Shown here: positions 36,896 through 46,356 of the stretch, piece after piece
Numbering within the stretch: position 1 is the first letter of the stretch
How the letters are laid out: every line of letters begins with the position of its first letter
Assembly (NCBI GenBank): GCA_028382005.1
Contig: JAOESH010000001.1
Span: 162,798-226,797, forward strand
DNA length: 64,000 nt
Direction of reading: 5' to 3'
DNA from: Pseudomonadota bacterium
Lineage (GTDB): Bacteria > Pseudomonadota > Alphaproteobacteria > Puniceispirillales > Marisalimonadaceae
The notes under the pieces: generated by a model
Told to the model about the DNA's origin: nothing
The model's input: the letters and a program-made list of their open reading frames with translations, nothing else
The model's database searches: none
Made by a program: the position numbers and the translations under genes

Positions 36896-38989
36896 TCATA
36901 AATTTAAACTTTTTTTTTCAAAAACAAACTCGATAATTATTTCGTCTACTGATATTGTGTCGCCTTCTTTAAAGTGTATTTTACTGATCACACATTTTTT
37001 TTCAGCTAACAAAGTATTTTCCATTTTCATTGCTTCAACCACACATAAAGCTTGACCTTCTTCAATAAAATCATTTTCTTTAACTAAGATCTTAATTAAT
37101 TTTCCAGGCATAGGGCATAAAAGAAGATTTGATTTATCAATCACTTTTATTGGCTTCATATACTTATGATAATTTGCAACATGCTTTGGTAGAATAAATG
37201 CGGACAACGAAACACCTCTATAACTTAATTCCAGATTTGGAATAGTATTTTTAATTCTACATATAATATGTTCCGGTATAAGTATCTTAGTTTTCTTTTT
37301 ATCAAATAAATGGATGTTAGCACTAACTAATTTAGTTATGTGATCTGTTTCAAGGTTGACCTTAATGTAATCATTTATCATGCCCGATACACTCTTTAAT
37401 GGCATTGGCTTTATATAAATTTCTTGAGAAGGTATAGACAGTTTTTTAATTTTAAAATGGAAATTTCTTGGTTCTGAAGTAATGTTTTTATTCTTTATTT
37501 GCACTTCCCATTCATCTGAAAAACCACCATCAACTATAAAATCTTTAGACGTTTCGTTTATATGATAAGCTAGAAGTAATGTTGATAAAATCCATTCCTC
37601 ATTTTTATCAACGGTTCTACCTTGAAAGCCGTTTGGATACTCATCTTCAATAAACGATGTGGTTAAATCTCCTGACTTAAATCTTTTGCTTCCTAAAATA
37701 GATGATAAAAAGGGTATATTATTATCTATTCCTTCTAGTAAAAAATTGTCTAGGGCCGATTCCATTCTTTCAATAGAGAGATCTCTTGTCTTACCCCAAG
37801 AACAAAGTTTGGCTATCATAGGATCATAAAACATAGAAACTTCGTCTCCTTCACGGACACCGGTATCATTTCTTATAATTGATCCATCATCATGTGTTTT
37901 TTCTTGAGGAGGACTATACTTAGTCAATCTACCAATTGAAGGTAAAAAACTTTTATAAGGATTTTCAGCATATATTCTACTTTCAATAGCAGAACCATTT
38001 AAAATAATACTACCTTGGGTAATTTTTAATTTTTCTCCATATGCTACATAAATCATCTGTTCTACTAAATCTATACCTGTAATCAATTCTGTCACAGGGT
38101 GTTCAACTTGTAACCTTGTATTCATTTCCAAAAAGTAAAAATTTTTATTTTTATCAACAATGAACTCAACTGTACCTGCACTGGAATAGCCTACTTTCTC
38201 AGCTAATTGAACTGCTTGATTACCCATTTTTTTTCTAGTGGATTCGTCTAAAAACGGCGATGGCGCTTCTTCAATAACTTTTTGGTTTCTTCTTTGTATA
38301 GAGCATTCTCTTTCACCCAAATAAACTGTGTTGCCATGTTTATCAGCCAAAACTTGAATTTCAATGTGTCTTGGTTCAGTTATAAATTTTTCAATGAAAA
38401 CACGTTCGTCACCAAAACTATTAATTGCCTCACTAGTTGCTCTTTCAAAACCGTCAGCAACTTCATCTCTTGAAAAGGCAATTCTCATTCCCTTACCACC
38501 GCCGCCAGCACTAGCCTTTATCATAACTGGATAACCTATCTCATCAGCTATTTCGACTGCTTTGTCTTTATTTTCTATGACACCTATGTAACCAGGTACA
38601 GTATTTATTTTAGCTGATTTAGCTATTTTTTTTGACTCGATTTTATCTCCCATTGAGGCAATGGCCTTTTTGGAAGGACCAATAAAAACAATGCCTGCTT
38701 TATCTAATGCTTCTGCAAAGTTAGCATTTTCAGACAAGAACCCATATCCAGGATGCAATGCATCACATTTTTTATCTTTACATGCTTGTATTATAAGCTC
38801 AGATTTTAAATAACTCTCCACAGCAGGAGATTTACCGAGGTAAAATGATTCATCTGCCATGCGAACATGTTCAGCATATCTATCTGCATCTGAGTAAACT
38901 GCAACAGTTTTAATGTTCATTTTTTTTGCAGTATTTATTATTCTACAAGCTATTTCTCCACGATTGGCAATTAAGATTTTTTTAAACAT
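36896..38989 (-). CDS. pccA: Propionyl-CoA carboxylase alpha subunit (biotin carboxylase + biotin carrier)
   Basis: Carboxylates enzyme-bound biotin for the pccB transferase. The 697 residues contain an N-terminal biotin carboxylase domain ([17 protein letters not shown] start, ATP-grasp [10 protein letters not shown] near 163-172, [14 protein letters not shown] near 288-301). A central BT region follows. The C-terminal biotinyl domain has the AMKM motif with acceptor Lys655. The biotin importer BioY is encoded in this window. The pairing with pccB (18 bases upstream), mutase, prpE and mce makes propionyl-CoA the likely substrate rather than acetyl- or methylcrotonyl-CoA. Confidence 0.95.
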   Translation of the reverse strand: MFKKILIANRGEIACRIINTAKKMNIKTVAVYSDADRYAEHVRMADESFYLGKSPAVESYLKSELIIQACKDKKCDALHPGYGFLSENANFAEALDKAGIVFIGPSKKAIASMGDKIESKKIAKSAKINTVPGYIGVIENKDKAVEIADEIGYPVMIKASAGGGGKGMRIAFSRDEVADGFERATSEAINSFGDERVFIEKFITEPRHIEIQVLADKHGNTVYLGERECSIQRRNQKVIEEAPSPFLDESTRKKMGNQAVQLAEKVGYSSAGTVEFIVDKNKNFYFLEMNTRLQVEHPVTELITGIDLVEQMIYVAYGEKLKITQGSIILNGSAIESRIYAENPYKSFLPSIGRLTKYSPPQEKTHDDGSIIRNDTGVREGDEVSMFYDPMIAKLCSWGKTRDLSIERMESALDNFLLEGIDNNIPFLSSILGSKRFKSGDLTTSFIEDEYPNGFQGRTVDKNEEWILSTLLLAYHINETSKDFIVDGGFSDEWEVQIKNKNITSEPRNFHFKIKKLSIPSQEIYIKPMPLKSVSGMINDYIKVNLETDHITKLVSANIHLFDKKKTKILIPEHIICRIKNTIPNLELSYRGVSLSAFILPKHVANYHKYMKPIKVIDKSNLLLCPMPGKLIKILVKENDFIEEGQALCVVEAMKMENTLLAEKKCVISKIHFKEGDTISVDEIIIEFVFEKKSLNL

Positions 38990-39007
38990 TGTAAACTTCT
39001 TTAATTA

Positions 39008-40576
39008 TTAAAGGGGTATATTACCAAACTTTTTCTTTGGATTACTTTGAGTTTTATTCTTCAATTTTGAAAAAGCTTGAATTAATCTAAAACGTGAATT
39101 ATTTGGAATGATAACGTCATCTAAAAATCCTCTTTCAGCAGCTATAAAGGGGTTTGCAAATCTCTCCTCATAATCCAAGGTTCTTTTCTCGATTTTTTGA
39201 GGATCATCTAATTCATTTCTAAATAATATTTCAACGGCACCTTTTGCACCCATAACTGCTATTTCTGCCGTTGGCCATGCGTAATTTGCGTCTCCCCTGA
39301 GGTGCTTAGAACTCATAACGTCGTAAGCACCGCCATATGCCTTCCTAGTAATAAGTGTTACCTTTGGAGTAGTTGCCTCTGCATATGCAAACAACAGTTT
39401 TGCTCCATGCTTTATAATCCCTCCATATTCTTGCATAGTCCCTGGCATGAATCCAGGTACATCAACTAACGTCAAAATAGGGATATTGAAGGCATCACAA
39501 AATCTTACAAATCTAGCTGCTTTCCTACTAGAATCTATATCAAGACAGCCTGCTAATACCATTGGCTGATTAGCAACCACTCCAATGGTCTGACCATCTA
39601 ACCTTATAAAACCTATTAAAATATTTTTGGCATAATTTTCTTGTAACTCAAAAAAATCATATTGATCTGCAATTGATAAAATAAGTTCTTTCATATCATA
39701 TGGTAAATTTGGGTTTTCAGGAATTATCGTGTCAAGAGCAAGTGAAATTCTTTTTCTGGAGTCTTCTGTTTTCCTTAATGGAGCAGATTCTGCATTGTTG
39801 GAAGGAATATAAGTAATAAACTTACGAAGAACTGTTAGAGCCTCGACATCATTATTAAATGCACCGTCTGCCACTGAAGAAATTGTTGTATGAGTTTCAG
39901 CACCACCAAGCTCTTCAGCAGTAACTTCCTCCGATGTCACGGTTTTTACAACATCTGGTCCAGTAACAAACATATAACTAGTACCTTTAACCATAAATGT
40001 AAAATCAGTCATTGCAGGCGAATAGACAGCTCCACCAGCGCAAGGCCCCATAATCATAGATATTTGCGGTATTACTCCGGATGCCAAAGCATTTTGCAGA
40101 AATACGTCTGCATATCCACCAAGGGATTCAACTCCTTCTTGAATTCTAGCACCTCCACTATCATTAAGGCCAACTATCGGAGCCATGTTTTGAATAGCTA
40201 ATTTCATTATTTTAACTATTTTTTTTGCATGATCTGAAGATAAGGAACCGCCAAAAACTGTAAAGTCTTGAGCATAAACGTAAATTAATCTTCCATTAAC
40301 TTTACCTGAACCTGTTATTACACCATCTCCTGGAATCGTGTTTCCATCCATACCAAAATCTCTAATACGATGAACAACAAACATGTCCGTTTCTTCAAAA
40401 GATTCTTGATCTAAAAGTGTGATTATTCTCTCTCTTGCTGTAAGTTTACCTAAAGAGTGTTGTTTATCAATACGCTTTTTACCACCACCTAGACGAGCTT
40501 TATCTCTTCTAGACTGTAGTTCCAAAATTATTTCTCTACTTGATTTTTTAATAACGCAGACCTCCCAAAGTGCCAT
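39008..40576 (-). CDS. pccB: Propionyl-CoA carboxylase beta subunit (carboxyltransferase)
   Basis: Transfers CO2 from biotin to propionyl-CoA. The 522-residue frame has the carboxyltransferase signatures [11 protein letters not shown] near 108, [14 protein letters not shown] near 136-149 and [15 protein letters not shown] near 172-186. The C-terminal half has [13 protein letters not shown] and [11 protein letters not shown]. The start is uncertain. The only ATG (40576) has no ribosome site, while GGGAGG at 40566-40561 lies eight bases before an in-frame ATT (40552). The usual family N-terminus ([14 protein letters not shown]) begins shortly after that ATT, so a rare AUU start is possible. It is the first gene of the operon, divergent from mce. 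Confidence 0.95.
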   Translation of the reverse strand: MALWEVCVIKKSSREIILELQSRRDKARLGGGKKRIDKQHSLGKLTARERIITLLDQESFEETDMFVVHRIRDFGMDGNTIPGDGVITGSGKVNGRLIYVYAQDFTVFGGSLSSDHAKKIVKIMKLAIQNMAPIVGLNDSGGARIQEGVESLGGYADVFLQNALASGVIPQISMIMGPCAGGAVYSPAMTDFTFMVKGTSYMFVTGPDVVKTVTSEEVTAEELGGAETHTTISSVADGAFNNDVEALTVLRKFITYIPSNNAESAPLRKTEDSRKRISLALDTIIPENPNLPYDMKELILSIADQYDFFELQENYAKNILIGFIRLDGQTIGVVANQPMVLAGCLDIDSSRKAARFVRFCDAFNIPILTLVDVPGFMPGTMQEYGGIIKHGAKLLFAYAEATTPKVTLITRKAYGGAYDVMSSKHLRGDANYAWPTAEIAVMGAKGAVEILFRNELDDPQKIEKRTLDYEERFANPFIAAERGFLDDVIIPNNSRFRLIQAFSKLKNKTQSNPKKKFGNIPL

Positions 40577-40707
40577 TAATATATATTTATCAAAAATTAA
40601 AAAAATTAACTAGTAATAATCATTATTATGTTATTTAAAATAATTACATTATTTAAATTATAACAAAAAAAATAATACATTATACGAATATTTTTAGGAG
40701 AAATTTC

Positions 40708-41133
40708 ATGAAGGAAATATTGTCAGAAATAGGAAGACTTAACCACATTGCTATTGCTGTACCTGATATAGAAAAAGCTTCCTCTATTTGGGAAAATGCC
40801 TTAGGTGCAAACATTACATCTACTCAATCATTACCTGAGCATGGCGTTAAAGTAGTATTTATTGAATCTCCTAATACGAAAGTGGAATTACTTGAACCTT
40901 TAACTAATCAAAGCCCTATTAGTAAATTCCTTGAAAGAAATCCAAATGGAGGCATGCATCATATTTGTTATGAAGTATCAAACTTAGAAAATGCTGCAAA
41001 AAAACTTAAGTCCGTTGGCGCAAAAATTTTAGGTGATGGATTTCCCAAAATTGGTGCTCATGGCAACCCAGTTATATTTCTAAATCCAGGTGACTTTTCA
41101 GGTACATTAATCGAATTAGAAGAAATTAAATAA
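40708..41133 (+). CDS. mce: Methylmalonyl-CoA epimerase
   Basis: Interconverts the (S) and (R) forms of methylmalonyl-CoA, linking propionyl-CoA carboxylase to the mutase. The 141-residue vicinal-oxygen-chelate protein has the first metal-binding strand LNHIAIAVPDIEKA near 10-23, GMHHICYEV near 80-88, and the terminal metal ligand Glu in GTLIELEE. AGGAG lies before the ATG. It is transcribed divergently from pccB across a 131-base AT-rich gap, so shared control is likely. Confidence 0.95.
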   Translation: MKEILSEIGRLNHIAIAVPDIEKASSIWENALGANITSTQSLPEHGVKVVFIESPNTKVELLEPLTNQSPISKFLERNPNGGMHHICYEVSNLENAAKKLKSVGAKILGDGFPKIGAHGNPVIFLNPGDFSGTLIELEEIK

Positions 41134-41136
41134 AAG

Positions 41137-41658
41137 TTAAGTATTGGGTTTATATTTGACGGGCGAACCACATTTTTTACAAATTAAATTTGATTTCCTT
41201 CTATGAATTTTTTGTTCCCAACAATGGTTGGCACAAAACCTAATCCATTTATAATCTGAAAACTCAAGAGTGTGACAACGTTTTGCTGAGCATCCTAATT
41301 TGCTAGCCATTTCTTTCCAAACTTTATCATGTCCATGCATAGGACCTACTAAAGCATGAGCAATTTCATGAAGTATGGTATCTTTAATATCTTTCTCAGA
41401 GGAATTCTTAACAAAGTTTCTTGAAAATGTAATTTTTTTTTCATTGAAATGACAAGCGCCAGCTCTAACTTTTGCAAAATCAAGTTGTAAATTCCAATCA
41501 AAAAGATTATTTTTATCCATTTCTGATCTTGCTAATGTAAGAAAGTCTTCGAAAAAAACAGAATTGGCTGTAGCTGACTTTTTTCTTTCTGTAGGCTGCT
41601 TAATTACAGAGCCTTTTAATATTGTTTTTATTTTAAGAAATTGATTTATCATATTCAT
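41137..41658 (-). CDS. SprT-like zinc metalloprotease domain protein
   Basis: A 173-residue protein with a SprT/Spartan-type core: HEIAH at 97-101 provides the zincin motif, preceded by the strand ITFSRNFVKN. A C-terminal zinc ribbon has paired cysteines (CANHC near 152-156 and CKKCGS near 163-168). Eukaryotic Spartan degrades DNA-protein crosslinks. The bacterial role is not settled. It ends four bases from mce on the opposite strand. Confidence 0.85.
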   Translation of the reverse strand: MNMINQFLKIKTILKGSVIKQPTERKKSATANSVFFEDFLTLARSEMDKNNLFDWNLQLDFAKVRAGACHFNEKKITFSRNFVKNSSEKDIKDTILHEIAHALVGPMHGHDKVWKEMASKLGCSAKRCHTLEFSDYKWIRFCANHCWEQKIHRRKSNLICKKCGSPVKYKPNT

Positions 41659-41721
41659 TTACTGCGAAAGTGTATAGATTAATAATCTATATATATTTTA
41701 AATTATTAGGAACTAAAAAAT

Positions 41722-42369
41722 TTGCTTGAATTAAAAAATATGTCTTTAAAATGGACTTCTCCTTTAGAAGATGAATTTATAAAGAATTTAAGTTTAGAAG
41801 TAAGAAAAGGAAAAATTTTAACTATCTTTGGAGTAAGTGGAATTGGAAAATCGTCTTTAATAAATGTAATATCTGGAATTTTTGAAGAAAATTTATCATT
41901 TAGAGGCGATATTATTTTAAATAATAAAAGATTAAACGAAACACCTGCTGAAAACAGAAAAATAGGCCTGTTACTTCAAGAAGGTGTTCTATTTCCTCAT
42001 TTAACTGTAGAACAAAATCTTCTTTTTGGCATGAATAAAAATATTAAAAATAAAGAAAAATCTTTGTTGATTAGTAACCATTTGCTGAAATCAGACATGG
42101 ATGGATTTCAAAAAAGGTATCCCAACACTTTATCAGGAGGACAAAAAGCAAGAATTGCTTGTCTTCGGGCTATATTATCAGAACCAGATGCTTTATTATT
42201 GGATGAGCCTTTTTCATCTTTAGACCCCGATCAAAGAAATAGCTTTAGGTTATTTGTAATAAAGCAAGTTCAAGAGAGAAATATTCCATGTATACTTGTA
42301 ACGCATGACGAGAGTGATAAGGCTATTAGTGATTATAAACCTTTAGATTTGAACATATTTCATCCTTAA
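41722..42369 (+). CDS. ABC transporter ATPase, YnjD-like
   Basis: A 215-residue single ATPase domain. Walker A is GVSGIGKS at 37-44, the Q-loop is in LLLQEGVLFPH near 89-99, the signature is LSGGQKARIA near 138-147, and Walker B is LLLDEP with the SSLD D-loop. The H-loop His is in VTHDES. The middle and C-terminal wording (PAENRKIGLL, then SFRLFVIKQV and NIPCILVTHD) resembles E. coli YnjD, the ATPase of the YnjBCD importer. No permease or binding protein is next to it. The start codon is TTG with AGGA ten bases upstream. Confidence 0.82.
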   Translation: MLELKNMSLKWTSPLEDEFIKNLSLEVRKGKILTIFGVSGIGKSSLINVISGIFEENLSFRGDIILNNKRLNETPAENRKIGLLLQEGVLFPHLTVEQNLLFGMNKNIKNKEKSLLISNHLLKSDMDGFQKRYPNTLSGGQKARIACLRAILSEPDALLLDEPFSSLDPDQRNSFRLFVIKQVQERNIPCILVTHDESDKAISDYKPLDLNIFHP

Positions 42370-42454
42370 GCTTTTTGAAAATTTTCAAATAATATTTCTT
42401 TTCTTAAATAATATTATTTGCTAGTTATTATTATTTTAAACTAAAAGGTGCGCA

Positions 42455-43069
42455 ATGAATTCTTCTTTAAATGCTTCAAAAATTTTAATTGATGAAGACG
42501 TTAAAACTGAAATCTCACAAGACGAGGCTGAAAAGGCCGTTAAAATTTTAATTGAATATATTGGTGAAAATCCTAACAGAGAAGGTTTATTAGAAACTCC
42601 CAAAAGGGTGATTAAATCTTTTAAGGAATTTTATGCTGGTTATCATCTAGATCCAGAAGAATTATTATCTAAAACTTTTGAAGATATAGAAGGTTATAAT
42701 GATATTGTATTATTAAAAAATATAAACTTTGAAAGCCACTGTGAACATCATATGGTACCTATAATTGGTAGAGCAAGCATTGGTTATTATCCTAGTAAAA
42801 GAGTGGTTGGAATATCTAAATTAGCAAGAGTTTTAGATGCATTTGCTAAGAGGTTGCAAACACAAGAAACTATGACAGCACAGATAATTAATTGTATTGA
42901 TAAAGCTTTACAACCAAAAGGGACTGCTGTTTTTATTAATGCAGAACATCACTGTATGAGTACAAGAGGTGTTTTAAAGAATGATGTAACTATGACTACT
43001 AATCAATTTAGTGGTTGTTTTTTAGAAGATGTGAATTTACAAGATAGATTTTTGAACATGATTAAATAA
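42455..43069 (+). CDS. folE: GTP cyclohydrolase I
   Basis: First enzyme of tetrahydrofolate synthesis, converting GTP to dihydroneopterin triphosphate. The 204 residues show the two Prosite regions: SHCEHHMVPIIGRASIGY near 95-112 with the zinc Cys and His, and KLARVLDAFAKRLQ near 125-138. Cys167 in AEHHCMSTRG is the other zinc ligand. A 16-bp AT-rich palindrome lies 66 bases upstream, but I give it no role. Confidence 0.96.
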   Translation: MNSSLNASKILIDEDVKTEISQDEAEKAVKILIEYIGENPNREGLLETPKRVIKSFKEFYAGYHLDPEELLSKTFEDIEGYNDIVLLKNINFESHCEHHMVPIIGRASIGYYPSKRVVGISKLARVLDAFAKRLQTQETMTAQIINCIDKALQPKGTAVFINAEHHCMSTRGVLKNDVTMTTNQFSGCFLEDVNLQDRFLNMIK

Positions 43070-43109
43070 TTTTTATATATTTATACAAATAGTTTAAAGT
43101 AAGAATTTT

Positions 43110-44555
43110 ATGAAATTTGCACCAATAATTTATTTAATAGGAATGCTCTTATGCATATTATCATTATTTATGCTAATACCTGCATTTGTAGACTGGTTTT
43201 ATGGAAGTAAAGATTGGCCAGCTTTTATAGCCTCCTCCCTAACAACTTTATTTGTAGGAGGCGCCTTTTTTCTGTCTGCGAGAGGCAGCGCGACAGAACA
43301 TTTAGAATTGAGGCAAGCTTTTTTATTAACCAACAGTGCATGGATATCGATTGCTTTATTTGGTTCTTTACCATTCTTATTTTCAGAAATTAATATGAGT
43401 ATTACAGATGCTATTTTTGAATCGACATCTGGTATTACGACAACTGGCGCAACCGTAATTGATACATTAGAATCAACATCTCATGGAATTTTAATTTGGC
43501 GTGCACTTCTGCAATGGTTAGGTGGGGTTGGTATTATTGTAATGGCACTTGCAATTTTACCAATGTTATCAATAGGAGGTATGCAACTATTTAAAACTGA
43601 GTCTTATGAAACACCTGATAAAGTTGTTCCAAAGGCAGCAAGTTTTGCTGCAGGGATTAGTATAGTTTACATAACATTGACTGTAACGTGGGCCTTTATG
43701 TTGTGGGGGGCTGGGATGCCTATTTTTGATTCAATTGCTCATGCGATGACAACTCTTGCAACAGGAGGTTACTCAACTAAGTCTTCCTCTTTAGCTGCAT
43801 TTAATTCTTCTACTATTGAAATAATTATAATTTTTGGAATGATTGTAGGATCTTTACCTTTTGTTCACTATTTATCTATAACAAAAAATGGTTGGCGAAA
43901 TTTAATAAAAGACGATCAGGTCAAATGGTTTTTTATTCTTATAATATCAGTTGTTCTTATTATCACTACATACCTAAATCTTAAAAATATTCCATACCTT
44001 GAGGCACTGAGATTAGCTTCATTTAATGTAGTTTCAATTATTAGTGGAACTGGTTTTGGTACAGCTGACTTTAATAATTGGGGTGGGTTTCCTACAACTT
44101 TGCTTTTGATACTTATGTTTGTTGGAGGTTGTGCTGGATCAACAACTTGTGGACTTAGAATGGCTAGAATTCAAGTTTTAGTTGCTAACGCAAAAGGACA
44201 AATATCTAAATTGATAAGACCTCACGCAGTAGTTGTTTCTTATTATAATAAAAAACCAATACCTGAAAACGTTGCAGAATCTGTTATGGGCTTCTTTTTT
44301 CTTTATATAATTTCTTTTGCAATTCTTGCTTGTTTATTAGGAGGATTAGGGTTGGATTTAATAACTTCTATATCTGGAGCCGCTTCAGCAATTGGCAATG
44401 TTGGCCCTGGATTAGGAGATATTATAGGTCCTTCTGGCTCTTATAAATCAATTCCAGACCTTGGAAAGTTGTTTTTGTGCGCTGGTATGATCTTAGGTAG
44501 ATTAGAGATATTTGCTATCTTAGTAATGTTTTCCCCATTATTTTGGAAAAATTAA
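43110..44555 (+). CDS. trkH: TrkH-family potassium uptake protein
   Basis: Inner-membrane potassium-translocating subunit, related to Trk/Ktr. The 481 residues show the fourfold membrane-pore-membrane plan. Selectivity-filter regions contain STSGITTTGAT near 108-118, TTLATGGYSTKS near 214-225, ISGTGFGTADF near 312-322 and SAIGNVGPGLGD near 429-440. The regulatory partner TrkA is not in the window. It ends eight bases from convergent hslO. Confidence 0.95.
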   Translation: MKFAPIIYLIGMLLCILSLFMLIPAFVDWFYGSKDWPAFIASSLTTLFVGGAFFLSARGSATEHLELRQAFLLTNSAWISIALFGSLPFLFSEINMSITDAIFESTSGITTTGATVIDTLESTSHGILIWRALLQWLGGVGIIVMALAILPMLSIGGMQLFKTESYETPDKVVPKAASFAAGISIVYITLTVTWAFMLWGAGMPIFDSIAHAMTTLATGGYSTKSSSLAAFNSSTIEIIIIFGMIVGSLPFVHYLSITKNGWRNLIKDDQVKWFFILIISVVLIITTYLNLKNIPYLEALRLASFNVVSIISGTGFGTADFNNWGGFPTTLLLILMFVGGCAGSTTCGLRMARIQVLVANAKGQISKLIRPHAVVVSYYNKKPIPENVAESVMGFFFLYIISFAILACLLGGLGLDLITSISGAASAIGNVGPGLGDIIGPSGSYKSIPDLGKLFLCAGMILGRLEIFAILVMFSPLFWKN

Positions 44556-44562
44556 AATTAAG

Positions 44563-45438
44563 TTATAAACTGTGATTAAAAGATCTCTCAATTTTACAAA
44601 ACTCACAAATTACTTTGATATTTCCTTTATCGTCTGAAATCTCATTTAACTCATCTTTATTTAAGTTTTGTATAGCAAACTCTATTTTCTCTTTTGAGCA
44701 TCTGCATTTATCTTGAATGACTATTTCATCATATACAGTAACTCCAACTTCATTGAATAATCTAAACAGAATGTTCTCAGATGTTAAGGAGACAGATAAG
44801 CATTCTTCTTTTTTTAACGTTGACAGAAAACTTATTGCATTTTCCCAAACTTCACTGTTTTGTTCTTCATCCATATCTACCTTGGTAGGCATTTTTTGAA
44901 TCATGATCAATCCAGATGGGAATAATTTTTCTTTAGAAGCAGATTGAGAATTATAATGATTAAAAACAACAAATCTAGTATCTAATTGTTCAGAATTATT
45001 AAAATATAACTCCGCAGATTTAGATATACTTTTATCTTCAAGAGCAACAATACCTTGATACCTTTTAGAATATTTACCTTGATCCAACATAAAAGTTATA
45101 TGACCAGAGCCCATTAATGAAATTAGGTCACTTTCTTGATTTGAAAAATCAGCATTTAAACCTACATAACCTCGTAGAAAGCCATTATTTGTTATATCAG
45201 AAAATAAAGTATGAACTTCGCCAGTACCTTTGGCTTGTATAGTAAAAATACCTTCATGCTTCATTCTAGAACCTAAACATGCTGTAATAGTTAAAGTATC
45301 TGCAAGTAGACCCTCAATATTGTTGGGGTAATTATGACGTTTAATAATTTCTGACACAGCTGATCCAAGTCTTACAATGCTACCTCTTACTTTATTACCC
45401 CCTAATTGAAAAGGTATTATGTGGTTATCAAGTTTCAT
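44563..45438 (-). CDS. hslO: Redox-regulated chaperone Hsp33
   Basis: Cytosolic holdase activated by oxidation. The 291 residues include the N-terminal core and the C-terminal zinc switch: Cys245-Arg-Cys247 and Cys278-x-x-Cys281. The four cysteines bind zinc when reduced. It is the third gene of argD-argF-hslO, 27 bases after argF, a conserved alphaproteobacterial order. Confidence 0.95.
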   Translation of the reverse strand: MKLDNHIIPFQLGGNKVRGSIVRLGSAVSEIIKRHNYPNNIEGLLADTLTITACLGSRMKHEGIFTIQAKGTGEVHTLFSDITNNGFLRGYVGLNADFSNQESDLISLMGSGHITFMLDQGKYSKRYQGIVALEDKSISKSAELYFNNSEQLDTRFVVFNHYNSQSASKEKLFPSGLIMIQKMPTKVDMDEEQNSEVWENAISFLSTLKKEECLSVSLTSENILFRLFNEVGVTVYDEIVIQDKCRCSKEKIEFAIQNLNKDELNEISDDKGNIKVICEFCKIERSFNHSL

Positions 45439-45465
45439 GTAAAATCTAACTATAATAAAATTTAT

Positions 45466-46353
45466 TTAGTTCATACAAAAATGCATGATAGCCTTTTGCG
45501 CGTGTAGTCTATTTTCTGCCTCATCAAACACAACAGATTGTTGACCTTCAAGAACTTCAGAACTAACCTCTTTATCACGGTATGCTGGCAAACAATGCAT
45601 AAAAATAGCATTATCTTGTGCTTGTTTCATAATATTTTTGTTAACTTGAAATGGCAAAAATATTTCTTCAGAAATAAGCTTTTTATCCCCCATTGATTGC
45701 CAAGTATCAGTAATAACACAGTGAGCTCCATCTGCAACTTGAAGTGGGTTATGATTAATTTTAATTTTTTTATTTCTTTCATTAGCCCATAAGATAGTTT
45801 TTTGATTAGGTTTAATCCCTTCAGGACAACCTATATGTAGTTCAAAATCTAATAAAACAGACGCTTCTATCCAACTTTGCAAAACATTATTACAATCACC
45901 AAACCAAGCAATTTTTTTATTTTGAAGATCACCAAAACATTCTTTAATTGTAACTAAATCTGCAACAACCTGACACGGATGACTAAAATCAGTAAGTGCA
46001 TTAATAACTGGGAAATTTGAAACTGTAGAAAACTTCTTTATTTGACTATGCCCAAAGCATCTAATTACAGCCATGTCAGCATATCTTTCAAGAACTCGAG
46101 CAGTGTCTTCAATAGTTTCTCTTTCACCTAACTGCATTTCTTTTTCATTAAGTAGATAAGTTGTTCCACCAAGCTGGTTTATGCCAACTTCAAAAGAAAT
46201 TCTTGTTCTTAATGAGGGTTTTTCAAAAATTAATACAACGTGCTTATCAAGCATAAACTTTGAATGAGATTGGTTTTTGCATTCAATGGACAAAGAAATT
46301 ATATCAAAAAGTTGATCTTTTGATAGATCTTTTAAATCTATGAAATTAGGCAT
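45466..46353 (-). CDS. argF: Ornithine carbamoyltransferase
   Basis: Makes citrulline from ornithine and carbamoyl phosphate. The 295 residues carry the carbamoyl-phosphate motif KPSLRTRIS near 50-58, DFSHPCQVVADL near 121-132 and the ornithine-binding MHCLPAYRD near 263-271. The gap to upstream argD is three bases, so they are co-transcribed. The product passes to argG at 30 kb. Confidence 0.96.
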   Translation of the reverse strand: MPNFIDLKDLSKDQLFDIISLSIECKNQSHSKFMLDKHVVLIFEKPSLRTRISFEVGINQLGGTTYLLNEKEMQLGERETIEDTARVLERYADMAVIRCFGHSQIKKFSTVSNFPVINALTDFSHPCQVVADLVTIKECFGDLQNKKIAWFGDCNNVLQSWIEASVLLDFELHIGCPEGIKPNQKTILWANERNKKIKINHNPLQVADGAHCVITDTWQSMGDKKLISEEIFLPFQVNKNIMKQAQDNAIFMHCLPAYRDKEVSSEVLEGQQSVVFDEAENRLHAQKAIMHFCMN

Positions 46354-46356
46354 GGT

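Noticed and set aside
42374-42389. 16-bp palindrome TTTGAAAA/TTTTCAAA between the YnjD-like gene and folE
   Set aside because: Low complexity and no loop for a proper terminator. The following T-run is broken.
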